A stretch of 37,000 nucleotides of DNA from Peribacillus asahii (GTDB taxonomy: Bacteria; Bacillota; Bacilli; Bacillales; DSM-1321): positions 288,001-325,000 of the forward strand of contig NZ_CP026095.1 in NCBI RefSeq assembly GCF_004006295.1, given 5' to 3'. This document shows, piece by piece, positions 19,529-28,313 of this stretch. The notes beneath the pieces are model-generated. The model did not search any database and had not been told where the DNA came from. It was given only the letters and a program-made list of their open reading frames with translations. The position numbers and the translations under genes are program-made. Each line of letters begins with the position of its first letter. Position 1 is the stretch's first letter.

Positions 19529-19894
19529 ATGTCTTGGATCACGTTGCTCATGTTTGTAACAATAGCCGTGTTTGCTTTGTCTAAGGTTTTACCAGTAAAA
19601 GGGGTTAAGAGTATTACAACAGAAGATTTAGCGAATGATTTATCGTTAAAGGTAAAAAAACAGTATATTGACGTTCGTTCTGAAGTTGAATATAACGACC
19701 GTCATATACCGCAATTTGGCAACATCCCCCTTCACTTGTTAAAGCAAAGAGTGAATGAGTTGGATAAAAAGAAGCCGGTAGTTATCATTTGTCATAGTGG
19801 AATGAGAAGTATAGGTGCGGCAAAAATACTTAAAAAATTAGGTTTCGAACAAATTGAGAATGTTAGTGGTGGTATAAACGCCTGGAGAGATTAA
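19529..19894 (+). CDS. Membrane-anchored rhodanese-domain protein
   Basis: 121 aa. One N-terminal membrane segment (residues 3-20) is followed by a single rhodanese domain: QYIDVRSEVEYNDRHIP, FGNIPL, and the active-site loop ICHSGMRS with catalytic Cys88, ending in GGINAWRD. Such proteins carry sulfane sulfur on the Cys, but acceptors are generally not known. The domain faces the cytoplasm or the outside depending on topology, which is not settled here. A GAGGGGGAG ribosome binding site precedes the ATG. It stands alone between two terminators. The link with the sulfate operon 10 kb away is only thematic. Confidence 0.9.
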   Translation: MSWITLLMFVTIAVFALSKVLPVKGVKSITTEDLANDLSLKVKKQYIDVRSEVEYNDRHIPQFGNIPLHLLKQRVNELDKKKPVVIICHSGMRSIGAAKILKKLGFEQIENVSGGINAWRD

Positions 19895-19907
19895 GAAATT
19901 CTAAAAA

Positions 19908-19947
19908 AAACACCGTCCTATCTTTTGGAATGGTGTTTCTTTTTTTG
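19908..19947 (+). terminator. Terminator after the rhodanese gene
   Basis: AAACACC (19908-19914) pairs with GGTGTTT (19932-19938), with a short inner CC/GG pairing, followed by CTTTTTTT. Confidence 0.85.
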
Positions 19948-20050
19948 TGAATGAGCAAATTGTCACTATGTTTTAGTGTCTAATTTTACACTGTTTATGT
20001 ATAAAATACTCCTGTAATCCCTTATTTTAACCATTATATGGTGATATTTC

Positions 20051-20099
20051 CTAAATGGAATGAACTTTGTTCTGCCTTCAAGGGTTTATTCCACTTTAG
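20051..20099. repeat. Imperfect intergenic inverted repeat
   Basis: CTAAATGGAATGAAC (20051-20065) pairs imperfectly with GTTTATTCCACTTTAG (20084-20099). It lies in the 330-bp gap between the rhodanese gene and the next gene. No T-run follows. It may be a regulatory hairpin or a small repeat. The rest of this gap shows no gene. Confidence 0.4.
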
Positions 20100-20224
20100 T
20101 GGTATGATAGTATGACTTTAAATGAATGTACAAGGTTAACGAAATATCATGTGATTGTGAAGAAGTAAGAAAATTGATAAAATGAGCGCTCTAATTCCAC
20201 GGAAAGGTCGGAGGGAAGTGGGTT

Positions 20225-20995
20225 ATGAAGCATGAGATTAGGGAAATCTTATATATGCATGTGCAAGCTTCTGAACGTTTTGTGATTTCAAATGGGATGA
20301 GCTTTTGGGAGTTTGTTAATTCTTTAGAAAAGCCATTGCAACATCTTTTGTTGTTAAAACATGATTATGGTGATACACAATTTAATTTAAATGTTGCTTT
20401 AGATTATGTACCGAGTGAAGGTGTAGCGAAATTTATTAAACAAGATGTGAGAACGTATGGTGAGTTTTGTTGGATTGACTTTCAAGAAGAGGATAGTTTA
20501 GATGAATTGAGCGGAATGGAGTTGGCTGAGCTGCTCTATCTTGGGCATATGAAGCATCATTTAAAACAGCCGTTCTTTTCCAAATTACATAATCAGTTTG
20601 TTTACTTATCACAGGACGATGGATGGTTTAGTAAAATTTATTATCGTTCATTACCTATGTATTATAAAATGTTAGGCAGTGTTATTTCTTTAAAGCTTGA
20701 AGGATTAAAAACAGATAGAACGTGGTTTGGTTTGAGGAAAAAACGAGATTTACCTATTATACCAGTGGAAATGCTTGAGGAGTTGTCTGCTATGCTCTCT
20801 GAAGGGGTTGTTTTTTCTCTTAAACATGCTATTGAAACGAGAGTGAAAATGGAGATTCCAATATGGGTAGTAGGGGATTTCACGAATATGGATGACATGC
20901 TGGATTATTACTATGAGCTGCAGAAGCAAGAACCCGATGCTTATATTACTTTTTTATGGAAAACGAAGGAATGGTCAATTGTATTAAATAAATGA
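20225..20995 (+). CDS. Hypothetical protein, 256 aa
   Basis: I do not recognise the family. It is a soluble-looking protein without signal peptide or membrane segments, rich in Leu, Asp/Glu and aromatic residues (YYRSLPMYYK and DYYYELQKQEPD). No catalytic motif stands out. The start has GGAGGG 9 nt upstream, and codon use matches its neighbours, so it is very likely expressed. It precedes ddl by 256 bp containing a dispersed repeat copy and a likely ddl promoter, so the two are probably not one operon. Confidence 0.75.
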   Translation: MKHEIREILYMHVQASERFVISNGMSFWEFVNSLEKPLQHLLLLKHDYGDTQFNLNVALDYVPSEGVAKFIKQDVRTYGEFCWIDFQEEDSLDELSGMELAELLYLGHMKHHLKQPFFSKLHNQFVYLSQDDGWFSKIYYRSLPMYYKMLGSVISLKLEGLKTDRTWFGLRKKRDLPIIPVEMLEELSAMLSEGVVFSLKHAIETRVKMEIPIWVVGDFTNMDDMLDYYYELQKQEPDAYITFLWKTKEWSIVLNK

Positions 20996-20996
20996 T

Positions 20997-21072
20997 AAAG
21001 TGAAACTTTCATCAGCAGGGGCTTAGTGTTCTTTTAGTGTAGGATAAATTTCGTTGCCGAATGAAGTTTCAC
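20997..21072 (+). repeat. Dispersed intergenic repeat, copy 1
   Basis: Begins AAAGTGAAACTTTCATCAGC and shares its first block with two other intergenic sites (32314-32408 and 34609-34670, the latter reversed). In this copy the end ATGAAGTTTCAC (21061-21072) is complementary to the start, so the whole unit can fold into a hairpin of about 75 nt. It begins at the stop of the upstream gene. The second conserved block (TGCCCGTTAAG) is not clear here. Confidence 0.5.
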
Positions 21073-21186
21073 ATATAATTAGTTGTGTGGTGACATAGAA
21101 TGCAATGAATGTCATTCGATAAATATGTATGTTACACAATAGTAATAATTAACAAATTTATGTAACGCACTCTATTTAATAAAACT

Positions 21187-21216
21187 TTGTTCGTTTTTGT
21201 TGAGAAATGATACAAT
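21187..21216 (+). promoter_or_regulatory. Putative promoter of ddl
   Basis: TTGTTC (21187-21192) and TACAAT (21211-21216), 18 bp apart, 35 bp before the ddl start codon. Moderate consensus match. Confidence 0.45.
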
Positions 21217-21251
21217 AAATAATGGTGAAAAGAATAATGGAGGTCACATAA

Positions 21252-22319
21252 ATGAAAACTAAACTCGGCTTGCTTTATGGTGGAAAATCTGCAGAACATG
21301 AGGTTTCCTTACAAACGGCAATGGCGGTTATTAAAGCACTTGATTTGGAGAAATTTGATATATATCCGATTTACATAACAAAAGAAGGAGCTTGGGTGAA
21401 AGGGCCGCAATTGACAGCACCAGTTGAAAACGTTGAAGAATTAGCATTTCCAAATGGAAGTCAAGTAGCTCCGCTTTCTTTGCAAAAAGCGAATGAAACA
21501 AATGAAGATGGCTATGATGTTTTATTTCCGCTATTGCACGGGCCAAATGGTGAAGATGGTACGGTTCAAGGGATGTTTGAATTATTAAACTTACCATATG
21601 TAGGTAATGGTGTTTTAGCGTCATCGGCAGGTATGGATAAAGTTATTATGAAAAATATTTTTGCACAAGCGGGCTTGCCGCAAGTTAAGTATACATGGTT
21701 AATTCGTTCTGAATGGGAAGCGAATCGAGAAGAAGTCTATAACCAAGTAGAAGCAGAACTCGGCTATCCTAATTTCGTAAAACCGGCGAATTTAGGCTCA
21801 AGTGTTGGAATCAGTAAGTGTTCTAACCGTGAGGAATTGGAGAAGGCGTTCGTAGAGGCGTTTCAGTTTGACCGAAAAATTATTATCGAAGAAGGCGTTA
21901 CAGCACGCGAGATTGAAATTGGTGTGCTTGGAAATGATTCTCCTGCTTGCTCGGTTGCAGGAGAAATTATTTCAGGAAAAGACTTCTATGATTATACAGC
22001 AAAATATACAGATGGTAAGTCGACAATGGTTATTCCAGGTGATGTGACAGAAGAGCAGTACGCAGAATTATCTAAAATGGCCATTACCGCGTTTAAATCG
22101 TTAGATTGTTCAGGGTTGGTTCGTGCAGATTTCTTTTTAACAAAAGAAGGGGACTTCTATATTAATGAAGTAAATACAATGCCTGGTTTTACGCCATTTA
22201 GTATGTTCCCGTTATTATGGAAGCATACAGGGGTGGAATATCCAGTTTTAATTGAAAAGCTCGTCCAACTTGCGCAAGAACGTTATGAAGAGAAACAAAA
22301 AATTAAATATACAGTATAA
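21252..22319 (+). CDS. ddl: D-alanine--D-alanine ligase
   Basis: A 355-aa ATP-grasp ligase that joins two D-alanines for peptidoglycan. Visible are the N-terminal [27 protein letters not shown], the ATP-grasp [21 protein letters not shown], and the C-terminal [17 protein letters not shown]. The omega-loop reads DFYDYTAKY; the Tyr here is that of D-Ala-D-Ala ligases, so a D-Ala-D-Lac (vancomycin-resistance) type is not suggested. AATGGAGGT precedes the ATG. murF follows, as in other Bacillus species, and alr, 10 kb downstream, makes its substrate. Confidence 0.97.
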   Translation: MKTKLGLLYGGKSAEHEVSLQTAMAVIKALDLEKFDIYPIYITKEGAWVKGPQLTAPVENVEELAFPNGSQVAPLSLQKANETNEDGYDVLFPLLHGPNGEDGTVQGMFELLNLPYVGNGVLASSAGMDKVIMKNIFAQAGLPQVKYTWLIRSEWEANREEVYNQVEAELGYPNFVKPANLGSSVGISKCSNREELEKAFVEAFQFDRKIIIEEGVTAREIEIGVLGNDSPACSVAGEIISGKDFYDYTAKYTDGKSTMVIPGDVTEEQYAELSKMAITAFKSLDCSGLVRADFFLTKEGDFYINEVNTMPGFTPFSMFPLLWKHTGVEYPVLIEKLVQLAQERYEEKQKIKYTV

Positions 22320-22360
22320 CTATTGTTATTTATTTGTTAATTAGATGAGGTAGGATGTAG

Positions 22361-22398
22361 GCAGAAGCGCTAGAATGTATAGGCTTCTGCTTTGTTTT
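22361..22398 (+). terminator. Terminator between ddl and murF
   Basis: GCAGAAGC (22361-22368) pairs with GCTTCTGC (22383-22390), followed by TTTGTTTT. It lies between two genes that act in sequence, so it may attenuate murF. A TATAAT at 22398 follows it without a clear -35 box. Confidence 0.7.
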
Positions 22399-22431
22399 AT
22401 AATGAAACAGCCTATAGGAGGAACGAAAAAT

Positions 22432-23811
22432 ATGATAAATCGCATGTTAAAGCAGATTCATGAGATGGTAGGTGGCCTAAATGTAATTGCAGAATGGGAG
22501 TCTGTTCAGGTTGCTGGCGTATCGATTGATTCTCGGAAAGTAGAGCAGAATAATTTGTTTGTTCCACTGCTTGGAGAGCAAGTCGACGGTCATAAGTATG
22601 TCGAGAAAGCAATTCAACAAGGAGCTGCTGCTTCTTTATGGCAGCAAAATGTCCCGAATCCACCGAAGGATATCCCCCTTATTATCGTGGAGGATACAGA
22701 AGTGGCATTACAAGAACTAGCAAGAGCTTATCGTGGACAGTTGAATGTGAAAGTAATTGGCGTGACAGGCAGCAATGGAAAAACGACAACAAAGGATATG
22801 ACCGCTGCTCTTTTAGCGACGACTTATAAGGTACATAAGACAAGTGGGAATTTTAATAATCATTTAGGATTACCGCTAACGATTTTGTCGATGACAGAGG
22901 ATACAGAAGTAGCCATTTTAGAAATGGGGATGAGTAATCGAGGGGAAATTGAGTTTCTTTCGAAGCTAGCTCGCCCTGATGTTGCGATTATTACAAATAT
23001 TGGGGAATCTCATTTGTTAGATTTGGGATCAAGAGAAGAAATTGCTCGTGCAAAGCTAGAAATTATCGAGGGTCTCGCTGATGAAGGAACATTTATTTAT
23101 TACGGAGATGAACCTTTATTGTCAGAGCAAATCCAAAATCGAGATAAAGATTTGCGTATCCAATCTTTCGGTCGTTCTAGTGAGAATGATTTGTATGTAA
23201 CTTCAATTGAACAACGAAATGATAGTACAGCTTATAAGGTCGCGGGTACATTAGTCGGTTCTTACGAAATTCCGGTTCTTGGGAATCATAATGTGATGAA
23301 TGCTTTAGCAGCTATGTTAGCAGCTAAGGAATTGAAGGTGGATCAAGTAAAAATAGAAGAAGGGCTAGCTTCGATTCGATTAACGAATATGCGAATGGAA
23401 ATAGTTGAAGGGGCTAAAGGAGAAAAGGTCATTAATGATGCTTATAATGCTAGTCCTACATCAATGAAAGCAGCGATTGAATTAATTGAGGGGCTTTCCG
23501 GATTTGATCGAAAAATTCTTGTGCTCGGTGATATGTTGGAATTAGGTTTACAAGAGCAGGATTTTCATTTGAAAATTGGTCAACGTATTTCAAAAGATGA
23601 AATTGATGAAGTATTTACTTATGGTCCTCTTGCTGAACATATTGCCATAGGTGCGCGTGAAACATTTGAGGAGAATCGTGTATTTTCTTTTCAAGATAAG
23701 CAGCAATTAATTGAAGAGTTAAAAAGACATACGCAAGCTAATGATCTTATTCTTGTAAAAGCATCAAGAGGTATGCGTTTAGAAGAAGTTGTTCAGGCAT
23801 TACAAAAATAA
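22432..23811 (+). CDS. murF: UDP-MurNAc-tripeptide--D-Ala-D-Ala ligase MurF
   Basis: A 459-aa cytoplasmic Mur ligase that adds D-Ala-D-Ala to the UDP-MurNAc-tripeptide. The N-terminal UDP-binding domain (GVSIDSRKVEQNNLFV) leads to the central ATPase with the P-loop GVTGSNGKTTT (residues 110-120), the TSGNFNNHLGLPLTIL motif and EMGMSNRGEI. The C-terminal domain has NDAYNASPTSM. The start chosen is ATG 22432 with AGGAGG 10 nt upstream; the frame runs open to 22375 but the extra N-terminus lies over the terminator and has no ribosome binding site. Length matches B. subtilis MurF. Confidence 0.96.
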   Translation: MINRMLKQIHEMVGGLNVIAEWESVQVAGVSIDSRKVEQNNLFVPLLGEQVDGHKYVEKAIQQGAAASLWQQNVPNPPKDIPLIIVEDTEVALQELARAYRGQLNVKVIGVTGSNGKTTTKDMTAALLATTYKVHKTSGNFNNHLGLPLTILSMTEDTEVAILEMGMSNRGEIEFLSKLARPDVAIITNIGESHLLDLGSREEIARAKLEIIEGLADEGTFIYYGDEPLLSEQIQNRDKDLRIQSFGRSSENDLYVTSIEQRNDSTAYKVAGTLVGSYEIPVLGNHNVMNALAAMLAAKELKVDQVKIEEGLASIRLTNMRMEIVEGAKGEKVINDAYNASPTSMKAAIELIEGLSGFDRKILVLGDMLELGLQEQDFHLKIGQRISKDEIDEVFTYGPLAEHIAIGARETFEENRVFSFQDKQQLIEELKRHTQANDLILVKASRGMRLEEVVQALQK

Positions 23812-23817
23812 ACAAAA

Positions 23818-23855
23818 GCCGGTTTACTCGCATGGGTAAACCGATTTTTATTTTA
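23818..23855 (+). terminator. Terminator after murF
   Basis: CGGTTTAC (23820-23827) pairs with GTAAACCG (23836-23843), followed by ATTTTTATTTT. It lies between the convergent murF and phosphatase genes. Confidence 0.85.
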
Positions 23856-23889
23856 TTTGAGGTTTTTAAAGGGATTGGAGGAAAACTTT

Positions 23890-25035
23890 CTAATAAAGGG
23901 TACCTGCGATTAAACAAATATCATCATTGATTTCGGAGTGCCTCATTCGTGAAACTAATATTTCGTGAAGGAGGGTGGATGTGTCTTGATGAATCTTTTC
24001 TTTAAATTCCTTTTGAAGCGTATCAAAACGTAAAATATTTGGGTGATTAGGTGATTCAATTAAACCGTCCGTATAGACAATGAAACGACTGCCGGGTTCG
24101 TAATAAAATGAATGTTTTTCGATGTCTAAATGCGGATTCAGTCCAATAGGAATAGAATTGGTTGCTAATATGTGTGTATTCTCTGTATGTGGACAATAAA
24201 TAATAGCTGGTGGATGGCCGCTGTTGACATATTGAAATTGGCGTTCTTTTGTATTGATATATGCAATAAATGCAGTGAAATAGGTGGATTTATATGTCTC
24301 CTCGTCTAACTTTTGAAACAATCTTCCCATATGTTCATGTAACTCTTTTGTTATTTTAAACGGATCTTTTACGCGCTTGACTAAGCCAGGCATTAAGGAA
24401 CGTATGGCCATACTAATAAGAGCCGCATACACACCTTTTCCGGAAACGTCAATCATAATAAGTCCGTACTCTCCCTCGTCTATATGCATCCAAAAGAATA
24501 AATCACCAGATATCTCACTAGATGGTTGGAAAATCCCTTGAATTTCTATGTCTGTTTCTGAAATAGGTGGAGGCAAGACAAGTTGTTGGATATGTTTAGC
24601 TAGAGTTAAATCCGCTCTTATTCGGTTGCGAATGCTTTCGAGCTCCTGCTCTTTTACTTTTGCTGTATATAATTGTATGCAAATATTTTGTAAAGACTTT
24701 AATTTTAATTTTACTTCTATTAGGTCAGCGGGAATTTGAATGGTCTCGTAGATTGTTTTTTTCGGAAGTGCGTAGGGCTCCTTCATTCTTTTGGTGCGTT
24801 TATAAACAAATAATATTGGTATTTCATACTTGTCGATAAGCTCGATGATTTTTAGTAAATATATCGATTCTTTTGAATAATATAAAGGTAAGATAAAGAG
24901 CATTTGATTATGGTTCTGCTTTTGTATAGTTGCTAATGCCTCTTGTTCAGTTAGGATGATTACATTTCTCTCTAAAGTTTGTAAGGTATGGTGAATTTCT
25001 TCACATTCTGGGAGTTTAAGTGTATATAGTTTCAT
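23890..25035 (-). CDS. PP2C/SpoIIE-type phosphatase with receiver-like N-terminus
   Basis: 381 aa. Residues 1-110 look like a degenerate response-regulator receiver (alternating hydrophobic strands and helices, no clear phospho-acceptor Asp). A helical linker at about 115-155 leads to a PPM-type Ser/Thr phosphatase domain with complete metal ligands: SGDLFF (Asp178), MIDVSGKGV (Asp196), NSGHPPA, YTDGLIES (Asp323) and INDDICLIAG (Asp371/372). This matches the RsbU/RsbP/RsbY group, which dephosphorylates anti-anti-sigma factors in partner-switching stress responses, and the receiver-plus-phosphatase layout is closest to RsbY. No anti-sigma, antagonist or sigma gene is nearby, so its target is unknown. 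It is monocistronic, with a poorly defined start region. Confidence 0.87.
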   Translation of the reverse strand: MKLYTLKLPECEEIHHTLQTLERNVIILTEQEALATIQKQNHNQMLFILPLYYSKESIYLLKIIELIDKYEIPILFVYKRTKRMKEPYALPKKTIYETIQIPADLIEVKLKLKSLQNICIQLYTAKVKEQELESIRNRIRADLTLAKHIQQLVLPPPISETDIEIQGIFQPSSEISGDLFFWMHIDEGEYGLIMIDVSGKGVYAALISMAIRSLMPGLVKRVKDPFKITKELHEHMGRLFQKLDEETYKSTYFTAFIAYINTKERQFQYVNSGHPPAIIYCPHTENTHILATNSIPIGLNPHLDIEKHSFYYEPGSRFIVYTDGLIESPNHPNILRFDTLQKEFKEKIHQDTSTLLHEILVSRMRHSEINDDICLIAGTLY

Positions 25036-25412
25036 GGTTATTCCTCTGTTTTATTTTGAAGTGTGATTAATCTAGATATATTTTACCATTTAACAGGCTG
25101 TTTTTAAAAGCTATACATAATTTTGTTCATTTTAATGTTTAAGCCGTATTATATAATGTTAGGGTTTTGGGAAACAATATGATTAAATGGAGCGAGCATT
25201 TTAAGTGAGGTTGGTAATTGGATATCCTTTATTGCAATAGTGGTTGTAAAATGATAATATATAGTATGGGTTTAAACGCCTTAATAACGTATTCATTTTT
25301 TATGTTGTTAAGTCAGTTCAAGTTATTCAAGTTTTGTCATGAACATGCACGATTTCATGATTTTGATTTTGAAGGACTATGTACTTTTAGATTAAATAGG
25401 CCGAGCGTCTTG

Positions 25413-25690
25413 ATTATAAATAAAAGCTGCCTAAGATGGCGGCTTTAGTTGCTCATAGGGAAGTAGGCTATACGCTTATCCACTTCTGCATTTCCTCAAC
25501 GCACCGTGCCTGTTTTTTGTATAGAATCTTGGCTCTCGTCAAGTTAGATAGGCAGCTCCATCGGCTGCATGAAAAAGTAAGGTGCAGCAGCCCTCACCTA
25601 AATGTTCGGTTCAATCACCGATTATGCTACTTTAACTTTTCCAATTTGAATTTCATCTTGGCTATATATACGAGTAATAAAATGCGCCTA
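25413..25690 (-). ncRNA. Structured RNA candidate, partly M-box-like
   Basis: Read on the minus strand, TTAGGTGAGG (25592-25601) followed by GCTGCTGC repeats the start of the M-box Mg2+ riboswitch, and about 20 nt later TTTTTCATGCAGC, GATG and TGCCTAT resemble its 3' part; the middle of the M-box is missing. GGCTGC/GCAGCC and GAAGT/ACTTC arms form further hairpins. The stretch ends in a terminator: AAAGC-GCC with GGC-GCTTT (25423-25446), then TTTTATTT on the minus strand. No Mg2+ transporter gene follows; the next minus-strand gene is the phosphatase, about 380 nt on. It could be a decayed riboswitch or an unrelated small RNA. Confidence 0.35.
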
Positions 25691-25705
25691 TGTTTACAAA
25701 CATAG
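25688..25705. promoter_or_regulatory. Inverted repeat, possible operator
   Basis: CTATGTTTACAAACATAG has perfect 8-bp arms around a 2-bp centre. It lies at the upstream edge of the minus-strand structured RNA. It could be an operator for a dimeric regulator; no protein is proposed. Confidence 0.35.
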
Positions 25706-25904
25706 TAATGTGTATTTGCTATTGCATCCAGCACAGTAAGAGAAGGCTGATGTATGTTATTTGTTAAATCCATATATTGAGTTCAGCCGAACTAATAAGG
25801 TAGTTGTTTAGGTGATTACAGCTCCTTTTTTATACTATTATGGTATATATCGTCAGTGTAGAAATGATCTTGAAACAACTGCCGATTTTAGGGGAATAGG
25901 ATAA

Positions 25905-26030
25905 GTGCAACTACGCATCTATCTGCCTGAAGATGAGCCAATTGGTGAATTTTCTTTATACGAGGTAAAGTACAACCTCCGTCACATTTGTTGTAATTTG
26001 AACAAGAACCGTTGCAACATGCACAGATAA
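25905..26030 (+). CDS. Possible 41-aa small protein before cshA
   Basis: A GTG-started ORF (GTG CAA CTA CGC) with AGGGGAATAGGATAA just upstream, ending 31 bp before cshA. The peptide has an acidic N-terminal part ([10 protein letters not shown]) and a Cys/Asn/Arg-rich C-terminus ([15 protein letters not shown]). I know no family for it. It could be a small protein, a leader peptide of cshA, or chance. The short length keeps confidence low. Confidence 0.25.
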   Translation: MQLRIYLPEDEPIGEFSLYEVKYNLRHICCNLNKNRCNMHR

Positions 26031-26061
26031 ATTTAATGATATTAAAAGGAGCACGAACACA

Positions 26062-27546
26062 TTGACATTGTTTAGCGAATTAGGATTAGATAGAACGTCT
26101 ATGAAATCAATTGAAAAAATGGGATTTGAGGAAGCGAGTCCGATTCAAGCTCAAACGATTCCGTTAGCGCTTGAAGGGAAAGATATTATCGGTCAAGCTC
26201 AAACTGGAACAGGTAAAACAGCAGCATTTGGTATTCCGTTAATGGAAAATATCGATATAAATGACGAGAATGTACAAGGAATTGTCATTGCTCCAACACG
26301 TGAACTTGCGATTCAAGTTTCTGAAGAACTCTTCAAACTTGGCTACGGAAAACGAGCGCGTGTACTAGCGGTATATGGTGGTCAAGATATCGATCGTCAA
26401 ATCCGTGCTTTAAAGAAAAAACCACATATTATTGTTGGTACACCAGGTCGTTTACTTGACCATATTAAACGTAAAAACATCCGTTTAGGCAATGTACACA
26501 CAGTGGTACTTGATGAAGCAGATGAAATGTTAAACATGGGATTCATTGAAGATATTGAGTCTATTTTGTCTACTGTTCCAGAAGAGAGACAAACATTGTT
26601 ATTCTCAGCAACAATGCCTGACCCAATTCGTAAAATCGCAGAAACATTCATGCAAAATCCAACGCTTGTACGTGTAAAAGCAAAAGAAATGACAGTTGAC
26701 CGTATTGAGCAATACTATGTCGATTTAAGAGAAAATGAGAAGTTCGATACGTTAGCGCGTCTTCTTGATATTCAAACACCAGAGCTTGCGATTGTATTTG
26801 GTCGTACAAAGCGTCGTGTGGATGAACTGTCATCTGCTTTAAATATCCGAGGTTATATGGCTGAAGGAATTCACGGTGATTTAAGTCAAGCGAAGCGTTT
26901 GTCTGTGTTAAAGAAATTTAAAGAGGGTAACATTGATGTATTAGTTGCAACAGACGTAGCGGCACGTGGTTTGGATATCTCAGGTGTTACGCACGTGTAT
27001 AACTTCGATATTCCTCAAGATCCAGAAAGCTACGTTCACCGTATTGGACGTACTGGACGTGCAGGTAAACATGGTGTAGCGATTACATTTGTTACTCCGA
27101 GAGAAAGAGGTCAATTACAAGCTGTTGAACATACAACGAAAAAGCGTATGGTGAAAATGAAGACACCAACTTTGACAGAAGCGTTAGAAGGACAACAAAA
27201 AGCTGTTACAGAAAAAATTCAAAACACAATTGAAAATGAAGATCTTTCCTTATACCTTGCACAAGCAGAGGAGTTAATGCAAAAGCATACAGCGGTTGAT
27301 TTAGTAGCTGCAATGTTGAAAACATTAACAAAAGAGCCGGATCAAACGCCTGTTAAATTAACAGATGAAGCACCAATGCCAATGCGTCGTGATCGTAACC
27401 GTGGCGGCAGCTCTAATAATAGAAATCGTAACGGACGCAGCTCATCTGGCAGAAAAGATTTCGGTGCTAAACGTTCGAATAACCGTAAATCGAATGGTCA
27501 TGGCAACCGTAGCTCTAGCCAAAGACGTGAAAAACAAAGCCATTAA
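26062..27546 (+). CDS. cshA: DEAD-box RNA helicase CshA
   Basis: A 494-aa ATP-dependent RNA helicase of the RNA degradosome and ribosome assembly, important in the cold. Motifs are the Q motif ([12 protein letters not shown]), I AQTGTGKT (46-53), Ia [37 protein letters not shown] and [14 protein letters not shown]-terminal extension from about residue 430 is rich in Arg, Asn, Ser and Gly, which is the RNA-binding tail of this family. The start is a TTG at 26062 with AAAGGAGC 8 nt upstream. It corresponds to YdbR of B. subtilis and opens the conserved gene block. Codon use is that of a highly expressed gene. Confidence 0.96.
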   Translation: MTLFSELGLDRTSMKSIEKMGFEEASPIQAQTIPLALEGKDIIGQAQTGTGKTAAFGIPLMENIDINDENVQGIVIAPTRELAIQVSEELFKLGYGKRARVLAVYGGQDIDRQIRALKKKPHIIVGTPGRLLDHIKRKNIRLGNVHTVVLDEADEMLNMGFIEDIESILSTVPEERQTLLFSATMPDPIRKIAETFMQNPTLVRVKAKEMTVDRIEQYYVDLRENEKFDTLARLLDIQTPELAIVFGRTKRRVDELSSALNIRGYMAEGIHGDLSQAKRLSVLKKFKEGNIDVLVATDVAARGLDISGVTHVYNFDIPQDPESYVHRIGRTGRAGKHGVAITFVTPRERGQLQAVEHTTKKRMVKMKTPTLTEALEGQQKAVTEKIQNTIENEDLSLYLAQAEELMQKHTAVDLVAAMLKTLTKEPDQTPVKLTDEAPMPMRRDRNRGGSSNNRNRNGRSSSGRKDFGAKRSNNRKSNGHGNRSSSQRREKQSH

Positions 27547-27593
27547 TAATAAGGCTGGACAAAAGCTTATAACAAAAGAATAAATCAAGTTTA

Positions 27594-27637
27594 CGGCCTT
27601 TCCTCGATAATTCAATCGAGGAAAGGCCGTTTTTTTT
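27594..27637 (+). terminator. Terminator after cshA
   Basis: CGGCCTTTCCTCGAT pairs perfectly with ATCGAGGAAAGGCCG around AATTCA, followed by T8. Very strong. Confidence 0.95.
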
Positions 27638-27839
27638 GTGGAAGAAGTAAAGTTTTTTGGAAAAGTACAAGAAAGTATAACATTCTTAAATCGTTTTAGT
27701 GTTTAGCTCCAGGCTCCATCACTTTGCTTAAAAGTATAGTGAAGTAAAAATAAAAGAAAAAGAAGTGAACAAATAGATATAGTATACTGAAGGGGAGTAG
27801 TGTGAAAATAGGATTTTTCTCATGGGAAGGAGTGAATTC

Positions 27840-28313
27840 ATGGAGCTGCAGAACCAAATATCAACGAGGGCGTTAAAGGTATGGCGCATCATTGGTTTTT
27901 TGGAATGTTTGATTACGTGGATTATTACGATTGCTGTACTTGTGTTAACCATTATATTTGATTGGACACCTTGGATTATTGGGGGGCTAATTGTATTATC
28001 GGTCATTCAGCCATACTTAGGGATCTACCTATTACCTTTAATTAAGTGGCGCCGTTTTCGTTATGAAGTGCGAGAGACAGAAATTGAAATTCAAAGAGGG
28101 ATTTTTGTCATTAAGCGGACGCTTGTACCGATGATTCGTGTTCAGCATGTAGAAACGAACCAAGGTCCTTTTTTACGTAAATATGATTTAGCGTCAGTGG
28201 AAGTATCAACTGCAGCGACTGTACATACGATTCCGGCTCTTGATTTACAGGAGGCGGATGAATTGAGGCAATATATTTCGAAAATGGCAAGTGTGGAGGA
28301 AGAAGATGTCTGA
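27840..28313 (+). CDS. ydbS: PH-domain membrane protein YdbS
   Basis: 157 aa. Two membrane segments (about residues 17-38 and 43-65) are followed by a cytoplasmic bacterial PH-like (bPH2, formerly DUF304) domain: YEVRETEIEIQRGIFVIKR, VPMIRVQHVETNQGPF, and VEVSTAATVHTIPALD. The start chosen is MELQNQ after GGAAGGAG; the ATG at 27822 overlaps that site. It is paired with ydbT, which it overlaps by 8 nt, and the two are a fixed pair in Bacillus. In B. subtilis they have been linked to resistance to certain antimicrobial peptides; the mechanism is not visible in the sequence. Confidence 0.9.
   Translation: MELQNQISTRALKVWRIIGFLECLITWIITIAVLVLTIIFDWTPWIIGGLIVLSVIQPYLGIYLLPLIKWRRFRYEVRETEIEIQRGIFVIKRTLVPMIRVQHVETNQGPFLRKYDLASVEVSTAATVHTIPALDLQEADELRQYISKMASVEEEDV

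Larger units (their letters stand above)
25036..26061. other. 1-kb gap without a convincing gene
   Basis: Between the phosphatase gene and cshA. Plus-strand reading frames at 25218-25448 and 25436-25705 have no ribosome binding site of note and no recognisable sequence. The middle (about 25413-25690) is rich in complementary arms and ends, on the minus strand, in a terminator. The last 160 bp hold a short GTG-started ORF before cshA. The gap therefore looks like regulatory RNA and spacer rather than coding sequence. Confidence 0.6.

Noticed and set aside
25218..25705. Two plus-strand ORFs of 76 and 89 aa in the gap before cshA
   Set aside because: No clear ribosome binding site, no recognisable sequence, and the region is better explained by RNA structure on the other strand.
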